Shown piece by piece: positions 7,544 through 16,729 of a stretch of 46,670 bases of DNA. Origin of the DNA: Gammaproteobacteria bacterium (GTDB taxonomy: Bacteria; Pseudomonadota; Gammaproteobacteria; Steroidobacterales; Steroidobacteraceae); assembly GCA_028293805.1 (NCBI GenBank), contig JAQGOC010000071.1:1-46670 (forward strand), written 5' to 3'. The stretch's first letter is position 1. Each line of letters begins with the position of its first letter. The translations under genes and the position numbers were made by a program. Below the pieces are notes generated by a model, which saw only the letters and a list, made by a program, of their open reading frames with translations, was not told the origin of the DNA and did no database searches.

Positions 7544-9535
7544 TCAGAGCGCAAACGGGTAGGTGTCCGGAACGCCGGGGGCCGGGCGTTCCGGCCCCAG
7601 TGGCGTCACCGCAGTGGTTTCGTCGAACCAGACGAACGCGTCGAATTGCTTCGCCAGCGACGACTCGGCGTAATGGCTCATGATTTCGGTATCGGGCCGG
7701 TAGATCACACCGATGAAGCGCTCCAGCCGGGGCTCGATCAGACGCTTGCGGACAGCCGGATCTTCCTGCAGATCGAGCAGGAAGCGGGGCACGCCGCTGT
7801 CATGACAGACCCGCTCGTAGCTGTTCGGATGTGAAGGGCGCACCCGCATGACCTGCATGTCCGCGCCCCAATCGTGCGCCGCAGCGACGGTCCCGGTGTG
7901 GGTGCCGAACCCGATGAGCGCTACCTGATCGCCGAACCGCTCGCGGCAAAGCTGCCCGACATTGAGTTCCTCGCGCACGATTCCCATTTCCGTGTAGCGC
8001 GCGTCTCCGATGTGTGAGTTATGTGCCCATACGACCGCTTTGGAATCGGGTCCGCGTGCCTCGAGGAGGTGATCGAGCGTCTCGAACATGTGGGTGTCAC
8101 GGAGATTCCAGGACTCGGCCCCCCCGTAGTACATCACTCGGTAATACCGCTCAGCCGAGGCAACCAGTCGTGCATTCTGTGCGGCGTCGAGAAAGCCTTC
8201 GCTATCCTGCCTCGCATACTCCAGCCGCTTGCTGAGCAAGTCGCGACACTGCTCGATCACGACCTGCTCGCATTTGCGATAATTCGCGGTCAGCACGGCG
8301 CGCCCATAAGTCGAGGGCTCTTTCTGCCAGGGGGTCAGGCAGGCATACCGCTCCCGGGCTATCGCAGCAGCTGCCGGGTCGACCTTGTCGAGGTACTCCA
8401 GAACGGCGGCGATCGACCCGCTCATATTGTAGAGGTCGAGTCCGTAGAAGCCGGCGCGCCGTTCAGCTGCGAGCGTCCCGTTATGAGAGCGCAGCCACTC
8501 GATGAAGGCGGCCACCTCGGTATTGCGCCACATCCAGGTCGGAAACCGTTGAAAGGCCCGCTCGGTTTGAGCGCGCGCGGCGCGATGGCGCACGTAGCGG
8601 TCGACAGCAGCGGCATCGGGCCAGTCCGCCTCCACGGCGATGATCGAGAATCCATGCTTCCCGATCAGACGACGAGTGATTGCCCCGCGGGCACGATAGA
8701 ACTCCGATGTGCCGTGGCTCGCTTCCCCCAGCAGGACTACGCGCTTTCCCGCGAACCGGTCAAAGAGAGCGCCGAATGCGGGCTCATCGAGCCCGGGGAG
8801 GGGCTCGGCCTCGTGGGCGATCATTTCCGGCAGCGTGTGTCCACGCGAGCGGCCGGGCACATGGTTACTGGCCGACCGCTCGCCATTTTCGGCCCAACCT
8901 TGTTTGCCGATGAGCGGCACGAAGCTGACAGCGCCGAGATCTTCCTCGCGGTACTCGGCCTGGCTCGTACGGGTGATCTTGCGCAGACTCTGTTGCCACC
9001 GCTGCTCGCTGACCGGAATGACCAGACGTCCGCCGATCGCGAGCTGTTCCTTCAGGGCCTGTGGTACTTTCGGTCCGCTCGCCGCGACCAGGATGGCGTC
9101 GAATGGCGCGGCGTCCGGTGCTCCTCCAGTGCCATCGCCAATGCGTAACTCGACGTTGTCGTATCCAAGTGCTGCCAGGCGCGCTCTGGCGATCTCGGCC
9201 AGTGCCGGATGGCGTTCGATCGCATAAACCTTGCCAGCGATCCGGCTCAGTACCGCGGCGGCATAGCCGGAGCCCGCACCTACCTCCAACACGCGATCGC
9301 CCGGCTTCACCTCCGCGGCCTCGATCATCAGTGCGACGATGTACGGTTGCGAGATCGTCTGACCTTCGCCGATCGGCAGCGGACCGTCCTCGTACGCGAA
9401 CTCCTCGAGCCCCGGTTCGACGAACGCCTCGCGCGGCACCTGCCTCATGGCATTCAGCACATTGACGTCGTGGACGCCACGCCGTGCAATCTGCACGTCG
9501 ACCATTCGATTGCGATCACGTCGTAGGTCCAGCAT
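7544..9535 (-). CDS. Protein-isoaspartate methyltransferase fused to erythromycin-esterase domain
   Basis: A 663-residue two-domain protein. Residues 1 to about 212 are a protein-L-isoaspartate O-methyltransferase (PCMT): GEGQTISQPYIVA (57-69) and the SAM-binding motif VLEVGAGSGY (82-91) are typical. This domain would repair isoaspartyl damage using S-adenosylmethionine. After a linker (about 213-235) comes an erythromycin-esterase-family domain with GEASHGTSEF (270-279; E271 and H274 match catalytic positions of EreA/EreB) and WAHNSHIGD further on. The domain is shared by true macrolide esterases and by many chromosomal proteins of unknown substrate, so antibiotic resistance should not be assumed. 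It ends a leftward gene string, 59 bp after the host-attachment-family gene. Confidence 0.88.
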   Translation of the reverse strand: MLDLRRDRNRMVDVQIARRGVHDVNVLNAMRQVPREAFVEPGLEEFAYEDGPLPIGEGQTISQPYIVALMIEAAEVKPGDRVLEVGAGSGYAAAVLSRIAGKVYAIERHPALAEIARARLAALGYDNVELRIGDGTGGAPDAAPFDAILVAASGPKVPQALKEQLAIGGRLVIPVSEQRWQQSLRKITRTSQAEYREEDLGAVSFVPLIGKQGWAENGERSASNHVPGRSRGHTLPEMIAHEAEPLPGLDEPAFGALFDRFAGKRVVLLGEASHGTSEFYRARGAITRRLIGKHGFSIIAVEADWPDAAAVDRYVRHRAARAQTERAFQRFPTWMWRNTEVAAFIEWLRSHNGTLAAERRAGFYGLDLYNMSGSIAAVLEYLDKVDPAAAAIARERYACLTPWQKEPSTYGRAVLTANYRKCEQVVIEQCRDLLSKRLEYARQDSEGFLDAAQNARLVASAERYYRVMYYGGAESWNLRDTHMFETLDHLLEARGPDSKAVVWAHNSHIGDARYTEMGIVREELNVGQLCRERFGDQVALIGFGTHTGTVAAAHDWGADMQVMRVRPSHPNSYERVCHDSGVPRFLLDLQEDPAVRKRLIEPRLERFIGVIYRPDTEIMSHYAESSLAKQFDAFVWFDETTAVTPLGPERPAPGVPDTYPFAL

Positions 9536-9594
9536 GGTCTCACGCGGGCGCGGTACTCAGAGTGAGCAGCAATCCCCGTTCCGTTCGCACGAGG

Positions 9595-10041
9595 CTAGGC
9601 CGAAACCAACCTGCCGATCTCAGACACCGAATGCGTCGTGAGGTCTTTTGGAATTTCCGCCACCACTCGTTCGGCCACTTCCTTGTGAAAAGCCTCGCGC
9701 AGGTTCCCCAAAATCCTGGGGGGCGCGACGACAATGAGCGCCTCGAACTCGTTGGCATGCGCCAGGCGGTACAGCGCCGTGGAAATCTCGTGGGCGAAGC
9801 GGTCCTCCGCCAACTGGTGCCAATCGGTTTGCTCCATCGCGCTGCGTGATACGCGGTCGGCGCCGTAATAGCGGCCCGGCTTATCCGTGCCCTGTTCGCG
9901 GGTTGGGGGATTCTCCTGTTCGAGCACCCGCTCGAGGACGAGGCTGACGTGCTCGGGGCTGCCCTCGTTGCGCAGGAATAGTGCCCTTTTTCCGTCGCCC
10001 ACCAGTATCAGCGCCGCCTTGGGAATTCGGGTGTGGTTCAT
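9595..10041 (-). CDS. Host attachment family protein
   Basis: A 148-residue protein of the family annotated as host attachment protein, known from plant-associated proteobacteria and structurally related to the eRF1/baeRF-like group. The N-terminus ALILVGDGKRALFLRN (residues 10-25), the acidic and Arg-rich middle, and the C-terminal ALIVVAPPRILGNLRE (about 100-115) are characteristic. The actual function is not established. A perfect GGAGGT (10052 to 10047) precedes the ATG by 5 nt, so this start is secure. The first 161 bp overlap the end of the DNA ligase reading frame on the same strand in another frame. Confidence 0.82.
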   Translation of the reverse strand: MNHTRIPKAALILVGDGKRALFLRNEGSPEHVSLVLERVLEQENPPTREQGTDKPGRYYGADRVSRSAMEQTDWHQLAEDRFAHEISTALYRLAHANEFEALIVVAPPRILGNLREAFHKEVAERVVAEIPKDLTTHSVSEIGRLVSA

Positions 10042-11143
10042 CGGGCACCTCCGGATGCCGGTTCACGGTCACGTGGAATGATGAGGGGCGCAGCACTCCT
10101 TCCACCAACTTAGAGGGTTGCGCTTCGTGCAGCAATTGTTCCAGGGTGCATTGGTGCGGCGATTTGTCCGGCCGCCACCGTAACAGCCTGGTGCCATGCC
10201 TGAACCGGTTCGCCGTCACGTGGTCGTAACAGACTTCGACGACGAGCCGCGGGCGCAGCGGTTGCCACTGAGCCGAGCGCTCGGAGCTCCACCGGCTGGG
10301 CGCTCCGGGGGCATTGCCTGAGAAGCCGGGGGCGCCTCGCAGACTCTCGAGCCGCCGGGTCAGCGCCTTTCGATCCGCCTTCGCAATGGAGGCCGTGAAT
10401 CCGACATGATCGAGCAAGCCACAGTCGTTATACAGCCCAAGCAGAAGTGAGCCCACTTCACGGCTCTTGGTGCCGTAGCGGAAGCCCCCGACGACGCAGT
10501 CGGCCGTTCGAAGATGCTTCACCTTCACCCACACGCGTTCGCCCGGCCGATAGCTTCCATCCAACTGTTTGGCGACGACTCCGTCGAGCGCGCCGCCCGC
10601 ACGATCCAGCCACTTTTCGGCTTCCGCCCGCTTGCGCGTGTAGGGCGAGAGGAGCAAACCGTCAGTGCTCGGCAAAGTCACCCAGAACTGCTCGAGCGCC
10701 GCACGTCGCGTCCGCAGCGGCTGGTCGAGCAGGTTGTTGCCATCCGGGCTGAGGAGACAGTCGAACAGCAGCGCAATGGCCGGGGTCTCGGCTGAGAGGC
10801 GGCGAATGCGGCTCGCGGCCGGATGCAGCCGCATTTGCAGTGCAGCGAAGGAGAGGGACGAGCCGAGCGGGATCGCGAGCTCCGCGTCGAGTACGAACCG
10901 CTCGTGGGGGAGCGCACGCAGCGGGGCGAGCACCTCTGGGAAGTAGCGGGACAGGGATTTGCCGGATTTCGCTCGCAGCTCGACGCGTTTGCCGGAGCGG
11001 AATATCAGACAGCGGAATCCGTCCCACTTCGGTTCGAACTGCCAGCCGGGCTCGTGCGGAAGATCGCTTTCGAGACGGGCCTCCATCGGCTCGAGGCTCA
11101 TGGGGATCTTCGCGTTCCGCACGCGTTTCGCTCGTCGCGCCAT
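9881..11143 (-). CDS. ATP-dependent DNA ligase (LigD-ligase/LigC-like)
   Basis: A 420-residue nucleotidyltransferase-fold ligase that would seal DNA nicks using ATP. The adenylation motif is FEPKWDGFR with K39 as the nucleophile. Motif III-like FVLDAELAI lies near 85, motif IV-like LDGVVAKQ near 205 and motif V-like VWVKVKH near 225, followed by an OB-fold with DHVTANRFRHGTRLLRWRPD. It has no LigD polymerase or phosphoesterase domain and no Ku gene nearby, so it resembles stand-alone LigC-type enzymes. ATG at 11143 is chosen over a longer frame that would run into the upstream oxidoreductase gene. The last 60 or so residues are Arg/Pro/Gly-rich, unlike the family, and overlap the next gene by 161 bp. 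Confidence 0.82.
   Translation of the reverse strand: MARRAKRVRNAKIPMSLEPMEARLESDLPHEPGWQFEPKWDGFRCLIFRSGKRVELRAKSGKSLSRYFPEVLAPLRALPHERFVLDAELAIPLGSSLSFAALQMRLHPAASRIRRLSAETPAIALLFDCLLSPDGNNLLDQPLRTRRAALEQFWVTLPSTDGLLLSPYTRKRAEAEKWLDRAGGALDGVVAKQLDGSYRPGERVWVKVKHLRTADCVVGGFRYGTKSREVGSLLLGLYNDCGLLDHVGFTASIAKADRKALTRRLESLRGAPGFSGNAPGAPSRWSSERSAQWQPLRPRLVVEVCYDHVTANRFRHGTRLLRWRPDKSPHQCTLEQLLHEAQPSKLVEGVLRPSSFHVTVNRHPEVPDEPHPNSQGGADTGGRRKKGTIPAQRGQPRARQPRPRAGARTGESPNPRTGHG
10047..10052 (-). promoter_or_regulatory. Ribosome binding site inside the ligase reading frame
   Basis: The complement of ACCTCC gives a perfect GGAGGT, 5 nt before the start of the host attachment family gene. It fixes that start even though the site lies within the upstream ligase frame. 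Confidence 0.75.
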
Positions 11144-11187
11144 ACTTTTATCCGTGGACGCCGCCAGTGCGTCAGCTGCCGCAAGAC

Positions 11188-13554
11188 TCAGGCCAGCGGT
11201 ACGGTCTGCGGATCCTTGGAGCGGTTGCAGCCATGTTCGGGGACGTCCGTTTCGGCGGAGACGGGATCGCCCGGCTGCATTGCGGTGACCCGCACCGGTA
11301 CCGATTTCGCCGCCGGCGTATTGCTGCGCTGGTCGCGATGGGAAAGCGCGAGCAGCGGATTCGTCTCCGGGTAATACGCCGCGCAGCACCCCGGCGGGAT
11401 ATCGAAGGTGACCACGCGAAAACCACTGACGCGCCGGTCGATGCCATCGCCCGCCATGGCTGTAAATTCGATCGTGGCACCCTCGTCCAGGCCGAGCGAC
11501 TTGATATCCCGCCGGTTCATGAACACCACCTTCCTCTCGTTTCGGATTCCCCGGTAGCGGTCGTTGTTGGAGTAGATGGTCGTGTTGAACTGGTCATGGC
11601 TGCGCAATGTGATGAGCTGCAGGTGATCGCTCTCGGGCGCGTCGTCGTCCGAGTCGAACAGGCCTTCCTTGAAGAGAAAATTGGCGCGCCCAGTCGGCGT
11701 ATTCCATTTGCGCTCGCGTGCGGCGTTCGGCAGGCGAAAGCCCCCCGGCTGGGCGATGCGCCTGTTGTACTGTGAGAACTGATCGGGAAACACGGCCTCG
11801 ATCGTGTCGCGGATCAATGAATAGTCGGCGACGTAGGCGTCCCAGTCGATCTTCGCACGCTCGCCCACCGTGGCCTTGGCGAGGCCGGCGATAATAGCGA
11901 TTTCGGATTTCAACTCGGGGCTGGCCGGCGCCAGCAGGCCGGTCGAGTCGTGCACCATGGAGAAGCTGTCTTCGACGGTGATCGACTGCACGACGCCGTT
12001 CTGCTCATCGCGCTCGGTCCGGCCGAGACAGGGAAGTAGATAAGAGCGCTGCCCATGCGCGACGTGCGAGCGGTTGGGCTTGGTGGCGATATAGGCCGTC
12101 AGCCGCAGTCGCGGCGTGTAGGCGGCTATGCGGTCATTGTCCGGAACGGCGCGAAAGAAATTGCCCCCGAGCGACACGAACGCGTCGACCTCGTCGCGAA
12201 GAATGGCCTCGCAGCACTCGGCGACATCGTGGCCGGGCGCGCGGGGAGAGGTGAAGCTGAAGACCTCGTCCATCTTCTTGAGAAAAGGCTCCTTGGGCTT
12301 CTGGTAGATGCCCACCGTGCGGTCCCCTTGCACGTTCGAATGTCCACGGATGGGGCAGGCGCCGGCGCCCTTCCTGCCGATGTTGCCCCGCAATAGCATG
12401 AGATTGACGATCTGCTGCATCGCGTCCCCGCCATGCTTGTGCTGCGTAATGCCCATGCCCCAGCAGGCGACAACGCGTTCGGCATTCATGTACACCGCGG
12501 CGGCGGCCTCCATGTCCGCGCGGCAAAGGCCGCTGTAATGCTCGAGCCGCTCCCACGGCATCTCGCGTACATAGGTGGCGAAAGCCTCGCAACCGTGGGT
12601 GTGCCGCTCGATGAAATCGACATCGAGGACCTGTTTGCCCCCCCTGTTGCGAGCCTCGTCATGGGCCGCGATCACGGCCTTGCAGACGCCCTGGATCGCG
12701 GCGATGTCGCCGCCGGCGCGCACTTGGTAGTACTGCGAGCTGATCTTCTGCCCCCAGCCGGTCAGCATCTCGACCGCGTTCTGTGGATTGGCGAAGGCCA
12801 CGAGCCCGCGCTCCTTCAGCGGATTGAAGGTGACGATCGGAACGCCGCGCTTCGCCATGTCATGCAGGTAACCCAGCATGCGAGGGCTGTTCGTACCTGG
12901 ATTCTGGCCAAAGATGAGCATGGCATCGCAGTGCTCCAGGTCCTCGAGGTCGACCGTACCCTTGCCGACCCCGATGCTTTCCGGCAACGCGACGGTGGTG
13001 GTCTCGTGGCACATGTTTGAGCAGTCGGGAAAATTATTGGTGCCGAGCAGGCGTCCGAAGGTCTGGTACAGGAAGGCCGCTTCATTGGAGGCGCGGCCCG
13101 AGGTATAGAGCTCGACGCGCCGGGGATCGAGGGGGCGCAGCTGGGCGGCGATTTCGCCGAATGCCTCGTCCCAGGTCACCGGCTCGTACTTGTCTGTTGC
13201 GGCGTTGTAGCGCATCGGATGGGTGAGGCGGCCGACACTCTCGAGGTCGTGATCGGTCCAGGTCTTGAGCTCTTCGAGCGTGTGCTCGGCAAAAAACTGG
13301 GGCGTCGCGCGCTTGCGCGTCGCCTCCCAGGCGACCGCCTTCGCGCCGTTCTCGCAATATTCGAAAGTGTGCGGCTCGCGCGGGTCGGGCCAGGCGCAGC
13401 TCGGGCAGTCGAAGCCGCCGGGCTTGTTCATCGACAGCAAGGCGCGGTTGCCCCGGATCAGCGTCTCCTGCCGCGCAAGATGCGTCTCGACGGCGTTCAG
13501 TGCACCCCAACCGCCAGCGGGGGCATTCACGACATCTTTGCGCTGGGTCGCCAT
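11188..13554 (-). CDS. FdhF/YdeP-family molybdopterin oxidoreductase
   Basis: A 788-residue molybdopterin-dependent oxidoreductase of the FdhF/YdeP type, related to formate dehydrogenase catalytic subunits. The N-terminal Cys set is reduced to C50, C53 and C67 (CPSCAWPD, EYCENG), as in the YdeP branch, so a normal 4Fe-4S cluster is uncertain. The position that ligates molybdenum in formate dehydrogenases reads SNMCHE (C182), Cys rather than selenocysteine. No FdhD or electron-transfer subunits are adjacent. The substrate is unknown; E. coli YdeP is linked to acid resistance. ATG at 13554 has GGAG 8 nt upstream and is preferred to a TTG at 13584. The start overlaps the preceding gene's end by 28 bp. 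Confidence 0.88.
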   Translation of the reverse strand: MATQRKDVVNAPAGGWGALNAVETHLARQETLIRGNRALLSMNKPGGFDCPSCAWPDPREPHTFEYCENGAKAVAWEATRKRATPQFFAEHTLEELKTWTDHDLESVGRLTHPMRYNAATDKYEPVTWDEAFGEIAAQLRPLDPRRVELYTSGRASNEAAFLYQTFGRLLGTNNFPDCSNMCHETTTVALPESIGVGKGTVDLEDLEHCDAMLIFGQNPGTNSPRMLGYLHDMAKRGVPIVTFNPLKERGLVAFANPQNAVEMLTGWGQKISSQYYQVRAGGDIAAIQGVCKAVIAAHDEARNRGGKQVLDVDFIERHTHGCEAFATYVREMPWERLEHYSGLCRADMEAAAAVYMNAERVVACWGMGITQHKHGGDAMQQIVNLMLLRGNIGRKGAGACPIRGHSNVQGDRTVGIYQKPKEPFLKKMDEVFSFTSPRAPGHDVAECCEAILRDEVDAFVSLGGNFFRAVPDNDRIAAYTPRLRLTAYIATKPNRSHVAHGQRSYLLPCLGRTERDEQNGVVQSITVEDSFSMVHDSTGLLAPASPELKSEIAIIAGLAKATVGERAKIDWDAYVADYSLIRDTIEAVFPDQFSQYNRRIAQPGGFRLPNAARERKWNTPTGRANFLFKEGLFDSDDDAPESDHLQLITLRSHDQFNTTIYSNNDRYRGIRNERKVVFMNRRDIKSLGLDEGATIEFTAMAGDGIDRRVSGFRVVTFDIPPGCCAAYYPETNPLLALSHRDQRSNTPAAKSVPVRVTAMQPGDPVSAETDVPEHGCNRSKDPQTVPLA

Positions 13555-14534
13555 GAAGTTTCTCCATTGTCCGAATGCTGCCAACTGCTCCTAGACGGGT
13601 GGGCGGCGTGCCTGTTCCGTAGCTCACGGAGTTCTGCGTCGACGCGTGCAATGACGGGCGGCCATTCGCCAGGCCGTGGCTGGCGAAACAGGCGCATGGT
13701 CGGATACCACGGTGTGTCCTCCCGCTCCTCCATCCAGCGCCAATCGGCTTCCGCAGGCAGCAACGTCCAGGTCCGTACGCCAAGGGCGCCGCCCAGGTGG
13801 GCCGACATCGTGTCGACCGAAATCAACAAGTCCAGCTTGCGAAGCTCAGCCGCTTCGTCCAGGACGTGTGAGATCGGCGGGCACTCGCCCAGGTGTCGAG
13901 GCCACGCTGCCAACGCGGGGCCGCGTTGTAATATTTTCCAACAGATACCGTCGAGTCCCGTCACAGTTTGCATGAGCTCGGGCGCGACAGACCGACGGGC
14001 ATTCCAACCTCCGGCTTGCCACACGAGCCCGACGCACAGGCCTCGGTTGGATCGGGGTTGAGTGGGTTGTTTCTCCAGATGAATGTAAGGAACGACCGCG
14101 GGAAGCGTATCGAGCGTCGTACGCAGAGCATGTGGCAGCTCCATGACCTCGATGTCGACGTCATCCGGTTCCGTCCTGTGTATTCCATCGTGCAGCGGCA
14201 CAATAGAATCGATCCCGCGCACGGTTCTCAACAAAGGAACGAGCTGCGGTTGCGTCAGGACGGTGACGTGGGTGGCGACCTGCCGCAGCGGCGCTGCAAA
14301 GCGGATGAATTGCAGCGTATCGCCCAGTCCGTGATAGCAGCGCACGAGCACGCGCTGTCCCGCAAGCGGTCGTCCGTCCCAGACCGTTTGCAGGTGCCGC
14401 GGCAGCCAACGGCAGTTCTGTCCATGGCGAAGCTCCAGCAGCTTATCGCTGATCTGCCATGCCGCTTCCCAGTCGCCGCGACGCATGTGGCGCATCCACT
14501 GCTCGGCAGGTTGTGAAAGTGCCGGGTTGAGCAT
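13527..14534 (-). CDS. GT9-like glycosyltransferase (heptosyltransferase-related)
   Basis: A 335-residue protein resembling the glycosyltransferase-9-like domain often attached to TPR proteins. The N-terminal 45 residues contain a short helical TPR-like unit (PAEQWMRHMRRGDWEAAWQI). Then comes RVLVRCYHGLGDTLQFIRF, the typical G-LGD start of this fold, and later LISVDTMSAHLGGALGVRTW, matching the D-x-x-x-x-HL-GALG motif of GT9-like proteins. The donor and acceptor are unknown. ATG at 14534 is preferred; a TTG 15 nt upstream is also possible. It diverges from the ABC exporter of the glycan locus and might belong to it functionally, although its 3' end overlaps the oxidoreductase gene by 28 bp. 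Confidence 0.72.
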   Translation of the reverse strand: MLNPALSQPAEQWMRHMRRGDWEAAWQISDKLLELRHGQNCRWLPRHLQTVWDGRPLAGQRVLVRCYHGLGDTLQFIRFAAPLRQVATHVTVLTQPQLVPLLRTVRGIDSIVPLHDGIHRTEPDDVDIEVMELPHALRTTLDTLPAVVPYIHLEKQPTQPRSNRGLCVGLVWQAGGWNARRSVAPELMQTVTGLDGICWKILQRGPALAAWPRHLGECPPISHVLDEAAELRKLDLLISVDTMSAHLGGALGVRTWTLLPAEADWRWMEEREDTPWYPTMRLFRQPRPGEWPPVIARVDAELRELRNRHAAHPSRSSWQHSDNGETSWRPSAKMS

Positions 14535-14779
14535 TGCAAAGTATTCCAATAAGGATTTCTGGCCGCACCGAAAAGTTGCGTCGCGGCAGGGCAGAAAGGC
14601 GACAGCAAGGAGGGCGCCCGTCCCCGCTGAGGGCCAGGCTCAGGCGCCTGCGTTGCAAAAAATCTACAGGAATGTCTGCTCGGGACAACGTTTTTGAGCT
14701 GCGTTTGACTGTGCGCTGGAGTTTCGCTGGCGTGAACTAACGCACAGTACCCGCGCGCCCTGCTCGTTAACTTATTTCG

Positions 14780-16651
14780 GTGCTCAACCCCAGTGAGGCC
14801 CGCGTCCCACGACCCGGCGCCGTATTCCTGCTCTATCGCGACCTGTGGCGCCACATGCGTGGCGAGCGGCGCGTGTTCGTCGGTGCCGTGGTGCTGCTCA
14901 TAGCTGCCCAGACGGTATTGCTCGCGGTGCCCTACATCTCCGGTCGGGCGCTCAATGCATTGCAGCTGCATGGCCGGGATGGTCTTCAACGCGCAGGTCT
15001 GTGGCTGTCGATGGTGTTGTTCGTCGCATGCGGGAGCTGGCTACTCCACGGTCCGGGCCGCATTTTGGAGCGAAGAGCCGCGCTCACGGTAAGACGGCGC
15101 ATGTCGGCGCTCCTCATCGAGCGTCTCTTCGAGCTGCCACTGAGCTGGCACGAGTCCCATCACTCTGGCGCCACGGCGCATCGCGTTCAGCAGAGCACAC
15201 ATGCGCTGTCCGGCTTTGCCCAAAGCCAGTTCATTTACCTGAATAGTGCGGTGCGACTGCTCGGTCCACTGATCGCTCTGTGGTGGGTGCGGCCTGTGAT
15301 CGGCGGGGCGGCCTTGGCCGGCTTTGCCCTGATTACGGCTTCGGTCGTCGGCTTCGACCGGGCCATGCTCAGGCTGGCGAACGAAGAGAACGATGCGGAG
15401 CGTCGCTATTCAGCCACGCTCATCGATACGCTCGGCAATACGGGGACGGTGTACGCCCTACGCCAAGCCAGAGTCGTGGCTGCGCGGCTCGAACGCAGGT
15501 TGCTGGCGATCTTTGCGCCGCTGCAACGCTCTATAGTTCTAAACGAGGCCAAGTGGTGCACGGTGGACCTCGCGACGCGAGTGTTGAGCTGCGGTCTCGT
15601 AGCACTCTATGTCTGGCTTGCCACCCGTTTGCCCACGACCTCCGGCAATGGCGCCAGCACGCCGTTGCTGCTGGGGAGCCTCTATATGGTTTGGGAGTAC
15701 GCGCAGCAGGCCGCTGGCGTGATTTCCTCCATCGCCTCGCATTTCCAGACCTTTGCGCGGCAGCATGCCGATTATGCCAGCGCGGATGTCATTCGAGACA
15801 CACCGTCGCACGGGGTATCGCACCTCGCGGGGCCGCAGGCGCAGATCGGCTGGCAGCGTATCGTGGTCCGCGATTTGACCTTTCGTCATTCGGCCAGTCG
15901 CATCAACGCAGCGACGCTCGAGCGGTTGGCGTTCTCGCTCGAGCGCGGAAAGCGGTACGCGCTTATCGGCGGCAGTGGTTCGGGGAAGAGCACCCTCCTA
16001 CGGGTGTTGGCGGGCCTGTATTCCGCAGAGCGCATAGCGCTCGCCGTAGATGACGGACCCATCCACGTTTCGACGGCGGAAACCGCGCAATTTTTGCGCG
16101 CGCGCAGCACGCTGATTCCGCAGGATGCGGAGGTGTATGAAGGCACGCTTGGGGAGAATCTGGGTTTGTGCGAATCCGTGGACGGGCCGCCCGCGCCGAA
16201 TGCCTATGCCGGAGCGCTCGAAGCGGCTTGCGCCACTGACTTTGTACAAGCGACGCCGATCGGGCTCGAAGCCTCCGTCGCTGAGCGCGCTGCCAACTGG
16301 TCCGGCGGCCAGAGAAGTCGCGTTGCTCTGGCGCGCGGGATTATCGCGGCCGGCGGCAGCACTCTCGTGCTGCTGGACGAGCCGACGGCGAGTCTCGATC
16401 CGGCGACGGAGGCCCAGGTCTATACCAACCTATTCGCCGCTTTCGACTCCGCCTGCCTCGTCTCGTCGGTACACCGTCTGAGCCTGCTCGGCCGCTTCGA
16501 CGAAGTGTTGGTAATGCAGGACGGACGGCTGGTGGCGCAGGGATCTCCCGACGAGCTTGCCCTGAGTTGTGCGGAATTTCAGCGTCTGACCGCTGCCCAT
16601 CGGCGCGAGATACCGGTCGAGCCTTCGACCGGTCGTGCGAGCGTTGCCTGA
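14780..16651 (+). CDS. ABC exporter half-transporter (membrane domain plus ATPase)
   Basis: A 623-residue single-chain ABC exporter: N-terminal membrane domain (about 20-320, six hydrophobic segments) and C-terminal ATPase. Walker A GGSGSGKST lies near 396-404, the Q-loop STLIPQDAEVYEG near 437, a variant signature WSGGQRSRVALAR near 507, Walker B LVLLDEPTASLD near 530 and the H-loop SSVHR shortly after. It would act as a homodimer in the inner membrane. As first gene of the rightward carbohydrate locus it is the best candidate to export or flip the product. The start is GTG at 14780; no good ribosome site is visible, so the start is less certain than the domain call. Confidence 0.88.
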   Translation: MLNPSEARVPRPGAVFLLYRDLWRHMRGERRVFVGAVVLLIAAQTVLLAVPYISGRALNALQLHGRDGLQRAGLWLSMVLFVACGSWLLHGPGRILERRAALTVRRRMSALLIERLFELPLSWHESHHSGATAHRVQQSTHALSGFAQSQFIYLNSAVRLLGPLIALWWVRPVIGGAALAGFALITASVVGFDRAMLRLANEENDAERRYSATLIDTLGNTGTVYALRQARVVAARLERRLLAIFAPLQRSIVLNEAKWCTVDLATRVLSCGLVALYVWLATRLPTTSGNGASTPLLLGSLYMVWEYAQQAAGVISSIASHFQTFARQHADYASADVIRDTPSHGVSHLAGPQAQIGWQRIVVRDLTFRHSASRINAATLERLAFSLERGKRYALIGGSGSGKSTLLRVLAGLYSAERIALAVDDGPIHVSTAETAQFLRARSTLIPQDAEVYEGTLGENLGLCESVDGPPAPNAYAGALEAACATDFVQATPIGLEASVAERAANWSGGQRSRVALARGIIAAGGSTLVLLDEPTASLDPATEAQVYTNLFAAFDSACLVSSVHRLSLLGRFDEVLVMQDGRLVAQGSPDELALSCAEFQRLTAAHRREIPVEPSTGRASVA

Positions 16652-16729
16652 GCCACGCCGACCGATGCTCGAGGCATAACAAAGTACATCAAGAGTGTCG
16701 CGCGGCACGGCCCTTGCGGCGGCTGCGGC

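Noticed and set aside
7544..8740. Macrolide resistance gene
   Set aside because: The erythromycin-esterase domain is broad in function and here is fused to a repair enzyme; no resistance-type mobile element is near.
8021..9148. Rightward 375-residue open frame
   Set aside because: It mirrors the PCMT-esterase gene, whose own motifs are unambiguous.
14695..14735. Possible TTGACT/AACTAA promoter before the ABC exporter
   Set aside because: The spacing is about 24 nt, too long for a sigma-70 promoter, and the second box is poor.
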